Positions 11,717 through 22,279 of a DNA stretch of 64,000 nucleotides are shown one piece after another. Within the stretch, counting starts at the first letter, position 1; the number at the start of each line of letters is the position of its first letter. The DNA is from Toxorhynchites rutilus septentrionalis (Eukaryota; Arthropoda; Insecta; Diptera; Culicidae). Under the pieces are notes generated by a model that was not told where the DNA came from, made no database searches, and saw only the letters and a list, made by a program, of their open reading frames with translations. The position numbers and the translations under genes are program-made. The stretch is from assembly GCF_029784135.1 (NCBI RefSeq), contig NC_073746.1:68803542-68867541 (forward strand). Direction: 5' to 3'.

Positions 11717-11732
11717 GGTTCTGTTCAGAACC
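11717..11732 (+). promoter_or_regulatory. Histone mRNA 3' stem-loop (copy B)
   Basis: GGTTCTGTTCAGAACC: a perfect 6-bp stem with a 4-base loop (GTTC instead of TTTC), followed by ATAAAGAG (11742-11749), a good histone downstream element match. Position is consistent with the end of copy B plus its trailer. Confidence 0.7.
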
Positions 11733-11918
11733 ATCAACATATTCATAAAGAGTAAACAGTGAACTAATCCATTTTTAGGTAGATAGGTAGGTATTCAAGT
11801 AGGAGAAGAAAATAAAACAATATATTTAAAATATATATTTAACAAAAGCTGTCCCCTTTGTATAGTCCTACGTCACTCCGGTTATGTCCCTGACATTACC
11901 CACCCGTCTTTTTTTTCT

Positions 11919-12735
11919 GGTGAGAAAATTTGTGTTCGATAATGATAATTATCTTATATTACATTGATGAGCTATTTTTCTTTATTTCATCTATACATAA
12001 CACAGGAGCCATCTCGGCCAGGACCACAGAGGGCGGCTTTGGTACGTAATACGCACCATCTAATGACTAATCACCATCCTTCTATCATTATCACTCGGTT
12101 ATAAACACTGGTGGAACAAACAATACCTAACAACCAGACAAAACGGACCCACATCATCATCGAAAAGTTTAACAATGTAATTCTTCAAACATATCCAAAA
12201 TCAGCATGCAGCAGATATCGGAATCCTACGTCAACTATGCGGTCGTGTCTTGGACACAACCCTCCTGTGACTTTTGGATTGAGATTTTTCAACAATGCAT
12301 TTAAAATGTTTTTCTCCTAAATTTGCTGAAATAGTTAATTAATTCTCTAACAACTTTTTTGAACATACTATTTTAATCAGGATTTCATCTAGATTTTGTC
12401 TAACGATTTTTTGAAAAAAAGATTAATGATCTTGAATACGCCCTTCAGAAAAATCAGTTGTAATTTAAATTGGTTATATGATAATGAGAATTGTGAATTT
12501 GAGTAGCTTCCATCGTAAGTATCTTGTTTCCAAAAAATCGGAAAAGGTCGGATCAAAATTTGCTGTTTTAGCTGGTTCGGCGTGGAATTGCTCTATAAGG
12601 AGATTGAAACATTTGGAACATTTAATCGTTCGTGCAGGTTTGTAGGCACATCGGTGTATTATACTCTTGATTTTATACGTCATCTTCATCAATGTGATTC
12701 AGACGCTTTTTGACATAGAAATAAATTTATACATC
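11919..12735. other. No supported gene; one dispersed repeat
   Basis: A segment at about 12228-12262 (CTACGTCAACTATGCGGTCG, TGTC..GGACACAACC) matches the complement of 20880-20930, so it is a dispersed repeat. Short open frames here have no family motifs. Confidence 0.4.
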
Positions 12736-12739
12736 AGTT

Positions 12740-12875
12740 GAAAAATTCCAAATTACAAAGTTATTCCAATAATAACACTAAGATGGTCAATGGATGGTTC
12801 TTAGATCGAACTCAGGATCCCTCGCTCAATACTTAGCGCCACCATTTGGCTATGAAGACCAGGGCTTGGCGTAGT
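12740..12875 (-). repeat. tRNA-derived SINE head
   Basis: On the minus strand: A-box-like TAGCCAAATGG (around 12850) and B-box-like GAGTTCGATCT (around 12812), then CATTGACCATCTTAGTGTTATTATTGG as in the full SINE at 62474-62976. The tail is missing or diverged. Confidence 0.65.
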
Positions 12876-12879
12876 CATA

Positions 12880-14585
12880 ATCAACTGAGGATAGTCAGCG
12901 GATTGTGGAGAAATTCCCTTTCGTATTAAATTGGAAATTATTTTTGGTTTCTTCAGGAAAGTCGATATTCATTTTCGGGCCCTGAAGAAGACATGCATTT
13001 CCAAGGTAATTATAGGTAATCAATGAGTTTTTAGCACAAAGTTATATAATAATACAGTTTCAATTAATAAACTCAATAAACTTTAATAAACTTAATAAAT
13101 ATACTGAGGCAGATGATCTTCAAAACGTTCTAAATAAGCTGCTGCTATTTTGGTGGTCTTTGCTGTCAATATAAATTTTAGTTTTGAGTCCAAAACATTA
13201 TCTCCATTACAACTTCGCTTGCGAAGAATGACGGATCTTTACAGTTGCATGTCCAAAAAACAATCAGAAACTATTGAGAACCAGAGGAGCAGAGGATCCA
13301 AAGCCCCTAAGGAGGATGGTTGTATTAGATGTTATCAATGGTTGTTATGGAAAGAAAGATATGAATAAACTTCACTAAATAAACATCAAACATCATTGAA
13401 TATTGATTCTTACAATTACCTGTTTGTCTTGAGTTAATAACTTTCGGACTAAATTATGTAAAAAAAATAATTTCGGAGTGAAGCTCCTTTTTTATTCACT
13501 ATTTGAATGATCACATAGAACTGTTCTTGACAATGATTATCCCTGCCTTTTTATACTGAATGAAATGTTTTACAATATTTAATCTTATTCTAATTCAGCA
13601 TATTTGGTGGGAACGATCTGGGTGGCATGATGTTTATGTTTATAGTCTGGATGATTGTTGATGTGGTGTGTTTATGTTTATTTATCGATCGTTCGCTTGG
13701 CTTGATCGATATTATGATGACTCGCATTTTGCTTATCGCGAGTGGCTGACTAGTGTTGCACTAACTCTAGGTTCATATTAGTGATGTCCGCAATTGAGGC
13801 CTCTTCGTGGAATCGAATGCGATTCACTATGAAAACCAGCATATCTTGTACTGTTTAGCCCATAAAGAGTCGTTCAATTCTCGTTAAAGAATTGCTTAAT
13901 CCGTTGGAATCCACCCGATATTTAGTGGAACTGTTGATCGTTCTTCTTACTGTGTGGTGGGAAAAATAGAATGTATGAGAACAACGTCTGTCGTCAGAGC
14001 TGTTAACCATGTTTCCCTGATCCATATATTTTCGCATAAAATTAGAACATCAAACTTTCAGTATAATTTTCTGTCCCATAGATTCTGCTTTAGTGTTCGA
14101 TTTGGTCCAATTTGGAAAACGATAAGCTCAGTGCAGACAGATTCTTCAGATAATGTTTCGTAGATTGGTTTGAATTGTGTTTCAGCGATATCAGAATTCG
14201 GAAACCCTAAATTTACACTGATTGTTCTCAATATGACGACGTGTACATCGATATATTCGAATGAAAATAGAAATGTGCATAAATGATTAATCTATTCATC
14301 AGGTAAATTTAAACTTCTTTGACATTCATAGTTTTTAGGTATAAAAAACATTTAACATTTCAATTATTAAATGACATCTAACATATAAAAAAAGTTTAGG
14401 TTTCTTTCTCTAATCCTGTGGTCTTCATAAATTTTCATAAACCATTGTTATGTCATATGTCATATGTTATATGAATAAGGGGGTTTTACCGCTCACATTA
14501 CGGCCTGCTGCATCGGTAATTGGTATTATCAATAACACAACAATGGAAGCTTCATAATAATAGTCAAAATTCGAACAATATGAAT
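12880..14585. other. No supported gene
   Basis: About 1.7 kb with only short open frames on either strand and no recognisable domain, RNA gene or inverted ends. Confidence 0.4.
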
Positions 14586-14589
14586 ATTC

Positions 14590-14835
14590 TCACGCCGAAA
14601 AAAGGCGACTTGTGTATCGATAGAAGAGGAATACTCCTACGCCTTAATGACTATTGTGTAAGAGATAAAAATGTACATCGATTAGATAGGAATACTCTTA
14701 CGCTAAAAATGGCTACTGTGTAATATATAACAAACTTAAATAATGTGCACGAATGTACACGAATAAATTCGGTTCTGTTACAGCTGAATTGATAATCAGC
14801 CTAAAAATAAACAGATGGGATGAAAAAAATCCTGA
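14590..14835 (+). repeat. SINE tail
   Basis: Contains ACGCTAAAAATGGCTACTGTGTAAT, TGTACACGAATAAATTCGGTTCTGTTACAGCTGA and a final GCCTAAAAATAAACAGATGGGAT, a direct counterpart of the 3' half of the SINE at 62474-62976 (which has GGCTCTGTTACAGCTAAA and GCCTAATAAATAAATAAACGGGAT). The head is not readable here. Confidence 0.7.
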
Positions 14836-14839
14836 ATGA

Positions 14840-16740
14840 AATTCTTATTGAGCAATGTTTGCAAACGCTTAGCTATGAGGAGTTAGGGAATCAGTATACA
14901 TATCTATGAGGGTTGCAACTTCGCAGCTGATCGGTAGTGTTAAAAAAATCTAAAAATTGCAAAAATTTAGTTTTTTTTTGTTTACTGAGAAAGCGTCATA
15001 ACCCATTTAAAATATTTGATGGAAAAAGTTTCACAAGCTTGTTTCCTGTTGTTTGTAATATACAAATGGTAGAGGATTACTAATACCATAATGACACATC
15101 CCAACAAACGAGTGTTAAATTTTCGAGTTTCCTATATTTATACTTTTTATATAACTGATTACATTCTGTACCATGAAGAATACAACATCTGCACATAGGA
15201 TATATCGAAACGCCAAGTAGTATCCGTCAAATTTTCGATTGAAATCCATCTATTTATTGTTCCTAAATATTTGAGTTCCTGGATGGATCAGATTCCAACG
15301 GATGACATAATTATTCCTGTTTTACCTGTTGAAACCCTCACACCTTCCCCCTCCTCACAAATCGGATATTCGAATGCCGATAACAACAAATCACAACCGC
15401 ATGATCGCAATAAATTTTATGATTCAATGCCAAACTTTATCCACACGCGCGACGTAGAATCCAAACAGAACCAGAACAAGGAAAAAGAGTTTCTGTCCGA
15501 ATATAAATGCTAAATATTAAAAAAGCAGCAAAAATGACTAGACAAATTAGAAACACCAGCCTAGAAGCAGTTTTTTTTTTGCCACAGTTGTGACTTATCG
15601 GCTTATGTGTGTGATCGAACCGAACGCATTACAGGTTCCAATTATTCTGACAACACAAACACTAAGGGAAAAATCCAAAAATGTTATTCGCTTCGTCGGC
15701 TCTGTCAAACCGTCGTTGACAAGTTTCAAAGCTAGCAACCAAACCAAACCAAGGGATTTTCACTCATCCACGCGCAAACGACGCCACGGAAAGTGCAAAA
15801 TTAAAAAGAGCGTTCGGTTTGTTGGATCGGTCGAGCTCAAGCTGCCTCGTTAATGGCAGTAATCTGGTTTTGGCCCGATGGTTGGAACTACTTTGTACTC
15901 CATAGGCCTAGTTTCTAACGCGCTGCCGTCGAGACCCTCGTGTAAGAGAGGTAGCTGAGCGCAAGAAAAGAGAGAGATGAAATCTTGCGGCAAGGTCGCA
16001 TGCCATAATCAAAATATGCGTTGAAGAAAAACTAAGGGATAGAGGGCTGGATTGGATCGTGAGGAGTGGATGATGGTGGTGGGAGACTTATGCAACATTC
16101 GAACCGCATAACTGTCAGTGTCTTCAACGGATTGACTACGGATGTGGAAAAGTGATGCGAATGCAGGTGATTATCATTGTTAGAATGTAGGCTAAGGATA
16201 GAATTTTTTTTTCATCACTTCCCAATCATAAGGTTGATGTGTTTTTATCTGTGAAACGCAGTAGAAACGGATTTCTTCATGCATATTGGTACATTTATCA
16301 GACTTTTCTGATCTTTATAAACCATAGTCGTCAATAATGAACTTGTAACACAGTTACAGCGTTACTGTGTTATTGTGATTCCTCAGCGCTTTGTTCGGGG
16401 CTATTAAAGCTTCAAATAGTTTAATGCACCTTTGGTTGAGATGAGAAATATCGTTTATCTTTAAACGACTGACTGATTCAACAATAACATTTGTATCTTA
16501 GAATCAAAGTAAAAATGTTTTGGAACTTTACGAATAACTGATGTTCTCGAGATCATAATTATCATTATTTAATATAACCAACGTTTCTGAGGAATTTCGC
16601 TTTCTCTTATCTGAAACATGAAATAAACATTTTTAAGTTTCGACCATTTTCTACAATTTTTCATGTTCTCTTACCATCGTTAGCGTTGTGATTAAGCGGT
16701 GTGTTTTTTCCGCATCGCTTTCATAGCTATGAATGCACGT
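14840..16740. other. No clear gene; two unassigned open frames
   Basis: Open frames at 15271-15513 (Asn/Ser/Pro-rich, no ATG at its left edge) and 15590-15853 (basic, with the phrase RFVGSV twice) show no domain I recognise. Neither has an obvious promoter or splice context. The remainder holds nothing I can name. Confidence 0.3.
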
Positions 16741-16744
16741 ATCT

Positions 16745-17374
16745 ACATACTTGGCTTAGTCTTGCTCCAAGAATTGCCGGAAATAAAGTGCGCTAAAGAT
16801 AGTTGACTTTTGGATGCCGGCCAATTCTTTCTTCACATGTTCAGCATCTGTAGCGCTTCCCGTAATGTATAAGATATAAACCACACAAATCAGTTTGATC
16901 TCCCTACCACTTGAAATGGTCATTTTCCAAGACAGGTGCAGGCTGGCACCGGTAGTTCGATCCAATGTCTTCTTAAGACCATATTGTAGCGCCAGTTGAA
17001 GGAAAATTCAGCACACGTTGTTGTTGTGCTCAGATGAGGCTGCGTTAGCCAAAACGGAGCAGCCTGTCTTAATGCATTCCATATTTACGCCCTATTAATA
17101 ACTAATCGGGTATACGACTTCAATGTCGTCCTGTACGTCCTGTAGTTTCTGGTCGGCATAGTCTTGTCCTGGATGGCTACAACTACTGAAGACAGTTCAC
17201 CGCGTGTTAGCCACAGACCTGATGCGGTCTTATCAATGTGTGGCCGACCGAGTTGATAGGGGTGGGCACTATCCATTGCTTATTGCTTTCAAGCTGCAAT
17301 ATTTTTCTCAAATGTGTGCGTACTGCGGAGTACTCGCGCAGTTGTATTCGGGATACACTGCATCATGTATAGCC
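16745..17374 (-). pseudogene. Non-LTR reverse transcriptase remnant, C-terminal part
   Basis: Minus-strand frames read HPYQLGRPHIDKTASGLWLTRGELSS (17240-17170, longer than quoted elsewhere), then AIQDKTMPTRNYR, then after breaks LELD-like ends (FRQFLEQD* at 16756). This order, W-L-GEL-AIQD-RNYR then a final hydrophobic helix, is what I know from the region after the polymerase in R2/R4-like LINEs, including the place where a CxxC-H-C finger would be, although the finger itself is not readable here. It continues across the Harbinger insertion into 20401-20900. Stops and frameshifts make it a pseudogene. Assignment to the exact clade is uncertain. Confidence 0.5.
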
Positions 17375-17660
17375 AGCGCTACACGATGCTACGAACATCC
17401 TCGAATGCTGGACGCTCGATGATTCGACGCATCGTGTAGTCGACTAACGAGCTACGAAACTTCAATGTCGAGCGTCGAACATTCGCGTTGGATGGTAATC
17501 CATTCGTTATGGATTACCTTCCAACGCGAGTGGCACGAGTCAAAGGATTTTTGTCATTCGCTCGATTCGACACTCGATGGCATTCGGTACACTGCTACAT
17601 AATTCGTCCGAGTGTATCTTTGACAGATATGTTTGTTTACAAGTTGTAGGTGTAAGAGCT

Positions 17661-19700
17661 ATGGAATCAATTCTCAAAATTCTGGTGAGTTATTTGAAAA
17701 GAAATAAGAACGCCATAGTTATATAAAATATTTATTTTAGGATTACGGGATACCGTCAGTCACAACATAATACATCTCATCTTCCCACAACATTATACGA
17801 CTAAATATGGATTAGAGCAGCGAATTGATTCGGAATTCATTCAATTGTACGAAATGCATCCGGTCCTTTGGGATCCTAGACACAAATATCATAAGAATCG
17901 GAACCGACTGTTCGATGCTTGGAAAAATATTGCGAATAACATAAGTGTTAATATCACTGTGGAAGCATTAAGGAAAAAAAAGGAATCGCTGATGGCTACG
18001 TATAGAGCTTTGTCGAGAAAAGTTCGTTTATCGTCTTCGTCCGGATCCGGTGCAAAGGATGTCTATGTACCGTCATGGTTTGCATATACGGCAATAGATC
18101 GTTTCATTAAGGCCACAACACAAAAAAATCCATCGTTGAGTTCAGAGGTAATTTTATTTGAAACATTATAATAAACAATGATTTGATGTACATTTGCTAA
18201 ACATAGCCTTGCCATTCAACTGCTCCGCAGGTTTTGAAATATTCAGCAAATTCTTTTCGTATTTCTTTTGCTTGTAGTGAAGGCCTTCTGGGCATGTTGG
18301 GGATTGGAATAATCGATGTATTACTCGTGTCTTGACGCCATGTCCCGGGTCTAAAATGTCCATCTTCCTCATAATCCAAGCTCCCGTTTGGAGTATAAAT
18401 TTGTCTAGATGTTTCGCTTCGTCGTAAGAAGTTATGCAGTAGTGAGCATGTCTTGCATACCAATGCAGCTTTTTCGGGTTGTAGCAGCATTGGTGTTCGG
18501 AAAACTCGAAATACTGATGTTAAAATGCCGAATACATTTTCTACGATCCTGCGGGCGCGACAAATGCGGTAATTAAAAGTTCTTTCAATGCTATGTTTAG
18601 CATGATTCCCAGAGTATGGTTTCAATATTGATGTACTGAGAGGAAATGCGTCACCACCAACCAAAACATATGGAACATTCATTTGTCGTCCTGGCAGTGG
18701 TTTGCTTGGTGGGAATAAAAGATCGTTCCGCATAATTTTACGGTAAAGTGCTGTGTATGCAAAGACTCCGGCATCGTTCATTCTTCCTTGAGCCCCGACA
18801 TCAATCAATGTAAAACAGTAGTCTGCATCAACCAGTCCCAAGAGTATAATGCTGAATGTTTTTTTATAATTATAAAATGTAGATCCGCTATTGAATGGAG
18901 CTTGGAGTAATACGTGTTTTCCGTCTATTGCTCCAAGACAATGAGGGAAGTTCCATCGCTGATTGAATCCTTTTTCTATTTTTATCCATTCACGTTCTGA
19001 TCGCGGTAACTGAAAACAATGAAATTATATATTAAAATATGCTTTAAACACATAATAAATTAACTATAATTTAATTTCACAGGAACCCACAAATGAAGGA
19101 TTAACAGAAGATGACATCATTCAATATGAAGAGGAAATAATAATCAATGAGAACCAGGAACAAGTACAGGATACCGATATCGAACATAACGAACCACTTC
19201 AGCAGGATCTTATCTTGGGGGGCCAGAGAAGAAAGCGAAGTGCTACACTCTCTGCATTGCCACAAGGAAATATGAAGAGAAATGGAAGAGGAGGCGCGAA
19301 TCAGCACAGCCAAATCGATGAGCATTTAAAACAGGCAAGCGATGCATTGAACACTCTTGTTGCCAACAAATCACGAACAACGCCGTTACAAGATGCACCT
19401 GCTTTGTACGGACAGCTGTTGGCGGAAAAACTAAGGAGACTATCCAAGAGATCACAGCTCATTTTACAAAACCAGATCGATAATCTGCTATTTGAGGCAG
19501 AAATCAATGAACTTGATGCAATAAATGTTCCGCCTTCGCATTCCTTCATTTCTACCAGTAATGTTTCTTCTGTACAACATCCTTCTTCAATGCCTTCTGT
19601 TTCCAGTCAATCTGGTTCTACTCTAGAAGGAGTAAGTTTTTATTATGAAACTGCACCTGATATTTCAGAGTTAGTGGAGAAGGATGACGATATACTTTAA
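17661..19700 (+). CDS. Harbinger accessory protein with MADF (Myb/SANT-like) DNA-binding domain
   Basis: Predicted as three exons: 17661-17684 (MESILKIL, donor GTGAGT), 17821-18147 (acceptor GAGCAG, donor GTAATT) and 19083-19700 (acceptor TTTCACAG), giving about 322 residues in frame throughout. Exon 2 encodes the MADF domain: EFIQLYEMHPVLWD, HKYHKNRNRLFDAWKNIA, LRKKKESLMATYR and W-F at the end. Exon 3 is acidic at first, then has a basic RRKRS patch and a helical C-terminal region (LQNQIDNLLFEAEI). Such proteins in Harbinger elements bind the subterminal DNA and bring the transposase to the nucleus. The first exon and its acceptor are inferred: an earlier acceptor at 17740 would put the reading out of frame. 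Its intron 2 (18148-19082) contains the transposase exon 3 on the other strand. Confidence 0.75.
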
Positions 19701-20289
19701 TTTATTAAATGTTTTTTAAATGTTATTTATACATGTAACAATACATATTTATATGATTAAATTGTATTTTCTTCACCTGAATCTCATCTTTCAATGCCCC
19801 AGTAAGTGCCTGGCAAACTTCGGGAACAATGTTGCTTATGGACTGGTGAGATAACTTAAAGAGATATCCGAGGCTGGTAAAAGTATCACCGGTTGCTAAA
19901 AATCGTAATGTAACCGCTAGGCGGACTTTTATCGGAATAGCAAGTCTCATATTGGTGTCTTGTCTTGTTATTTCCGGTCCAATTTTGTTCAGCAAATATT
20001 CAAAATCTTCAGCTGACATTCTGCAGAAGTTTTCAAATTTTCCTGATGGTTCTCTCAATAAATCCATCAGCATATCCGATCCGTTGTACCTAAAATTTTT
20101 AGTATATTCTTATTAGGATTTTAAACAAACTATTTCTTCAACTCAACTTTCTCTGCTTTTATTTAATGATAACATCCACCATCTTCTAGCACGTCTTTTC
20201 CGTTTATTTTCTTCGAGCATTTTCAATTTACAGCCCGATATCAATATAATTGCTGCGGCCGCAATTTCAATAGTTGCATCGTCATCCAT
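18197..20289 (-). CDS. Harbinger transposase (DDE_Tnp_4 type)
   Basis: Three minus-strand exons: 20289-20148 (MDDDATIEIAAAAI..., basic RKRRARRWW motif), 20089-19777 (YNGSDMLMDLL, FENFCRMSAEDFEYLL, RLAVTLRFLATGDTFTSLGYLF) and 19009-18197 (LPRSEREW, then the catalytic core). Exon 2 to 3 joins cleanly in frame (KDEIQ + LPRSE; donor GTGAAG, acceptor TTTTCAG). Catalytic residues: first Asp in LGAIDGKHV, second in LIDVGAQGRMNDAGVF, Glu in RRIVENVFGIL. It cuts and pastes the element. The exon 1 to 2 junction is one base out of phase with canonical GT/AG choices, so either my boundary is wrong or there is a single-base lesion; everything from exon 2 on is intact. Its intron 2 (19010-19776) contains exon 3 of the MADF gene. 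Confidence 0.85.
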
Positions 20290-20400
20290 TTTTCGAACGT
20301 TTTTGACGTGAAATCAAAACAAAAAACATTCGATCCAAATACTCGCCGAATGTTTGGACCGATTGCATTGAATCGAACATTCACTTCACCGTGTAGCAGC

Positions 20401-20900
20401 ACATTCGTCACAACATTTGTCGATTCATCGAGTCAAATGTTTGAGTCCAACGATTCCAGTTGCTCCTTCTCTCCGTGTTAATGTCACTCTCTCCTGTGCC
20501 AATTGAGGATGGTTCAATTCGACCCCTCTGAATGCTTTCCTCATTCCCTTCTCAAGATCTTCTGGGTCAGTTTTGCTCCATTCGACAACTCCAGAATTGA
20601 AATTCAGCTCGGGAACCGTGAAAGTGTTGTTCACAAGTACCTTGTAGCCCGCATTCGGGGAAGTCTTCAAGACACAGTTCACTCGACTCAAGAACTCGTA
20701 TTTTAGCTCTTAATGTGGGAGTGGCGAATCCTAGTGTGCCAGTTACTAGATATTTATAAGATTCGTCACGATCCATGTCTCTAATCAACGCACCGTCGTA
20801 GACTTCGTAGCCCCCGGCTTCGGTAAGTTGTAAGTTGTAGGTTGAGGTACATCGACGTTGAGATCATCCATGAAAAAATATAGGAGGTTGTGTCCGAGAC
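20401..20900 (-). pseudogene. Non-LTR reverse transcriptase remnant, part upstream of the Harbinger insertion
   Basis: Minus-strand frames read YEVYDGALIRDMDRDESYKYL (near 20800-20745), then VLKTSPNAGYKVL, NNTFTVPELNFNSGVVEWSK, LEKGMRKAF, LNHPQLAQERVTLTRREG and IVGLKHL. This is the thumb and post-polymerase pattern (tYsfGvv.WskTdle, HP.sa.eRl.l.R.egG.Gi..l) of R2/R4-type LINE proteins. One frameshift lies around 20690-20640. Together with 16745-17374 it forms a single gene split by the Harbinger element. Confidence 0.6.
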
Positions 20901-21187
20901 ACGACCACATTGTTGACATAGAACTACACTGTTATTTTATTCAGGTCGCTTATTAATAACTTCGGGTATTATTTTAGAATGCTGCGAAATTTTAGAATTA
21001 ATTGTTTAGTAGAATGGTTTGGTCGCCCTGAAATGGTTTTTTATTGTAGAATCAGTCGACGATAATTGATTGATGCTTTGTTCTTGCCTTCGCAAAACAA
21101 TACCTAAGATGCATGTCGCACTTTGTTTCATGTCAATGCATGTGGCTTTTTTCGCAATTGACATACACTCGGCTACAGGTGATTATA
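20901..21187. other. No supported gene
   Basis: Nothing beyond the end of the dispersed repeat shared with 12228-12262. Confidence 0.4.
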
Positions 21188-22050
21188 CAGGTCGGACTCG
21201 ATTATATGTGATTCGATTATATACAATTTTGGACTCGATTATATACAGTTTGAAAAAAAATATTTTTTTTATGTTTCAAATATGACTTATTTCAAGAAGA
21301 AATGTAACCTTTCAACGTTAAGGTGTAATTTAAGTGACTAATTCATAGACAGTGGGGTGAATATCATGATTTTTGAAGATTTTGCTTGAATTTTCACCAA
21401 GAATTAATTATATCGATATTGCAGCCAAATTAAGATAGATAGAAGTTGGGTGTCAAAGAACAAATTGTAGAGCGGTTAGAGAGCTTCAATTTGGTTGATA
21501 GAAACAATCCAGTTTAATAAAAAAAATCAGGATGACATTAATAATAATACATTAACAATTACTAACTTTAAAGTTTTTCACTTTCAAAATGTTATTAAAA
21601 TCCATTAATTTAGATGTTCCACCACTATATCCTGTATTAAATTTTCTCATCCTTCAAATGAAAGCAACAGAATCGTCTTCCGTAGCGTACTTTGTAATGT
21701 AGAGCCAGTTCGAGGCAACAGAGTCTGAAACAAAAAAAAAAAGTTCTATAACTCTGTCATTGTTGAAATTCGAACATATGCGTAGAAGGATTTTTTCCAT
21801 AAAATATGATCGTCTATCACCCTCTGAGAGAATCTAGATAATTTTCTTTTTATCATGTGAAAAAGGTATTTTCTAATTTAAAGGGGATGAATCAAAAATC
21901 AAATTCCTCTTTTATATTCAAAAAAAAAAAAGAAAAATACATGCAAAAATAAACGAATAAAAACAAATTTTCTTTTTTATTCGATTATATACAGGATTCG
22001 ATTATATATAGTGAAAAGAAATCAGAAACTGTATATAATCGAGTGTATAC
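21188..22050. mobile_element. Longer relative of the 6518 MITE
   Basis: Left end CAGGTCGGACTCGATTATAT at 21188 behind TA (21186-21187), with the phrase ACTCGATTATATACA repeated just inside. At the right, ATTCGATTATATACAGGATTCG (21975) and TGTATATAATCGAGTGTATACTTG (22030) are the inverted counterpart with a mutated terminus. Interior is AT-rich and non-coding. The right boundary is approximate. Confidence 0.6.
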
Positions 22051-22279
22051 TTGTTGCACCAGTACCAGTATTCCACATTTCATAACTACATCAATCTTTC
22101 TTTGGCACCGCATGGAAACAGCAACAAAAACTTTACTTGCGAGTATCAAATATCATGCTACATGTTGTTTAGTATAGTCTCAGTGGAATCGCACCTCTAG
22201 ACATCCTTCGCACAACGTAAACCAACCAGCGTCACACAAACGTTCTGCATAGCATTCATGCAGAGCCATACATTGGTGG

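Larger units (their letters stand above)
9513..11918 (+). mobile_element. GACGTAG-family element carrying histone H2A copies
   Basis: The left end is a T-run with GACGTAGGACTACGTC (9521-9536). The right end carries TAGTCCTACGTC (11863-11874) followed by CGGTTATG...ACCCACCCGTCTTTT, which parallels the right end of the two 1.09-kb copies (CGGTTATACC...ACCCACTTCCTGTTTT). The ends are therefore not simple terminal inverted repeats: the palindromic motif is outermost on the left and about 45 bases in from the right edge. Inside lie two degraded histone H2A copies, each with histone-like 3' processing signals. No transposase is encoded, so the element is non-autonomous. Confidence 0.6.
17378..20397. 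mobile_element. PIF/Harbinger DNA transposon, about 3.02 kb
   Basis: Ends GCTACACGATG (17378-17388) and complement of GCTACACGGTG (20387-20397), 10 of 11 identical, directly flanked by AGC on both sides (17375-17377 and 20398-20400). It contains two genes in opposite orientation: a DDE transposase on the minus strand and a MADF-domain protein on the plus strand, the usual two-protein content of Harbinger elements. The element interrupts a minus-strand reverse transcriptase pseudogene. Both open frames are essentially undamaged, suggesting recent activity. Harbinger targets are commonly TWA; AGC is off that consensus. Confidence 0.85.

Noticed and set aside
17661..17780. Direct splice from 17684 to the acceptor at 17740
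   Set aside because: This leads to a stop (TAA) within ten codons and the wrong frame for the MADF domain; the acceptor ending at 17820 keeps the frame.
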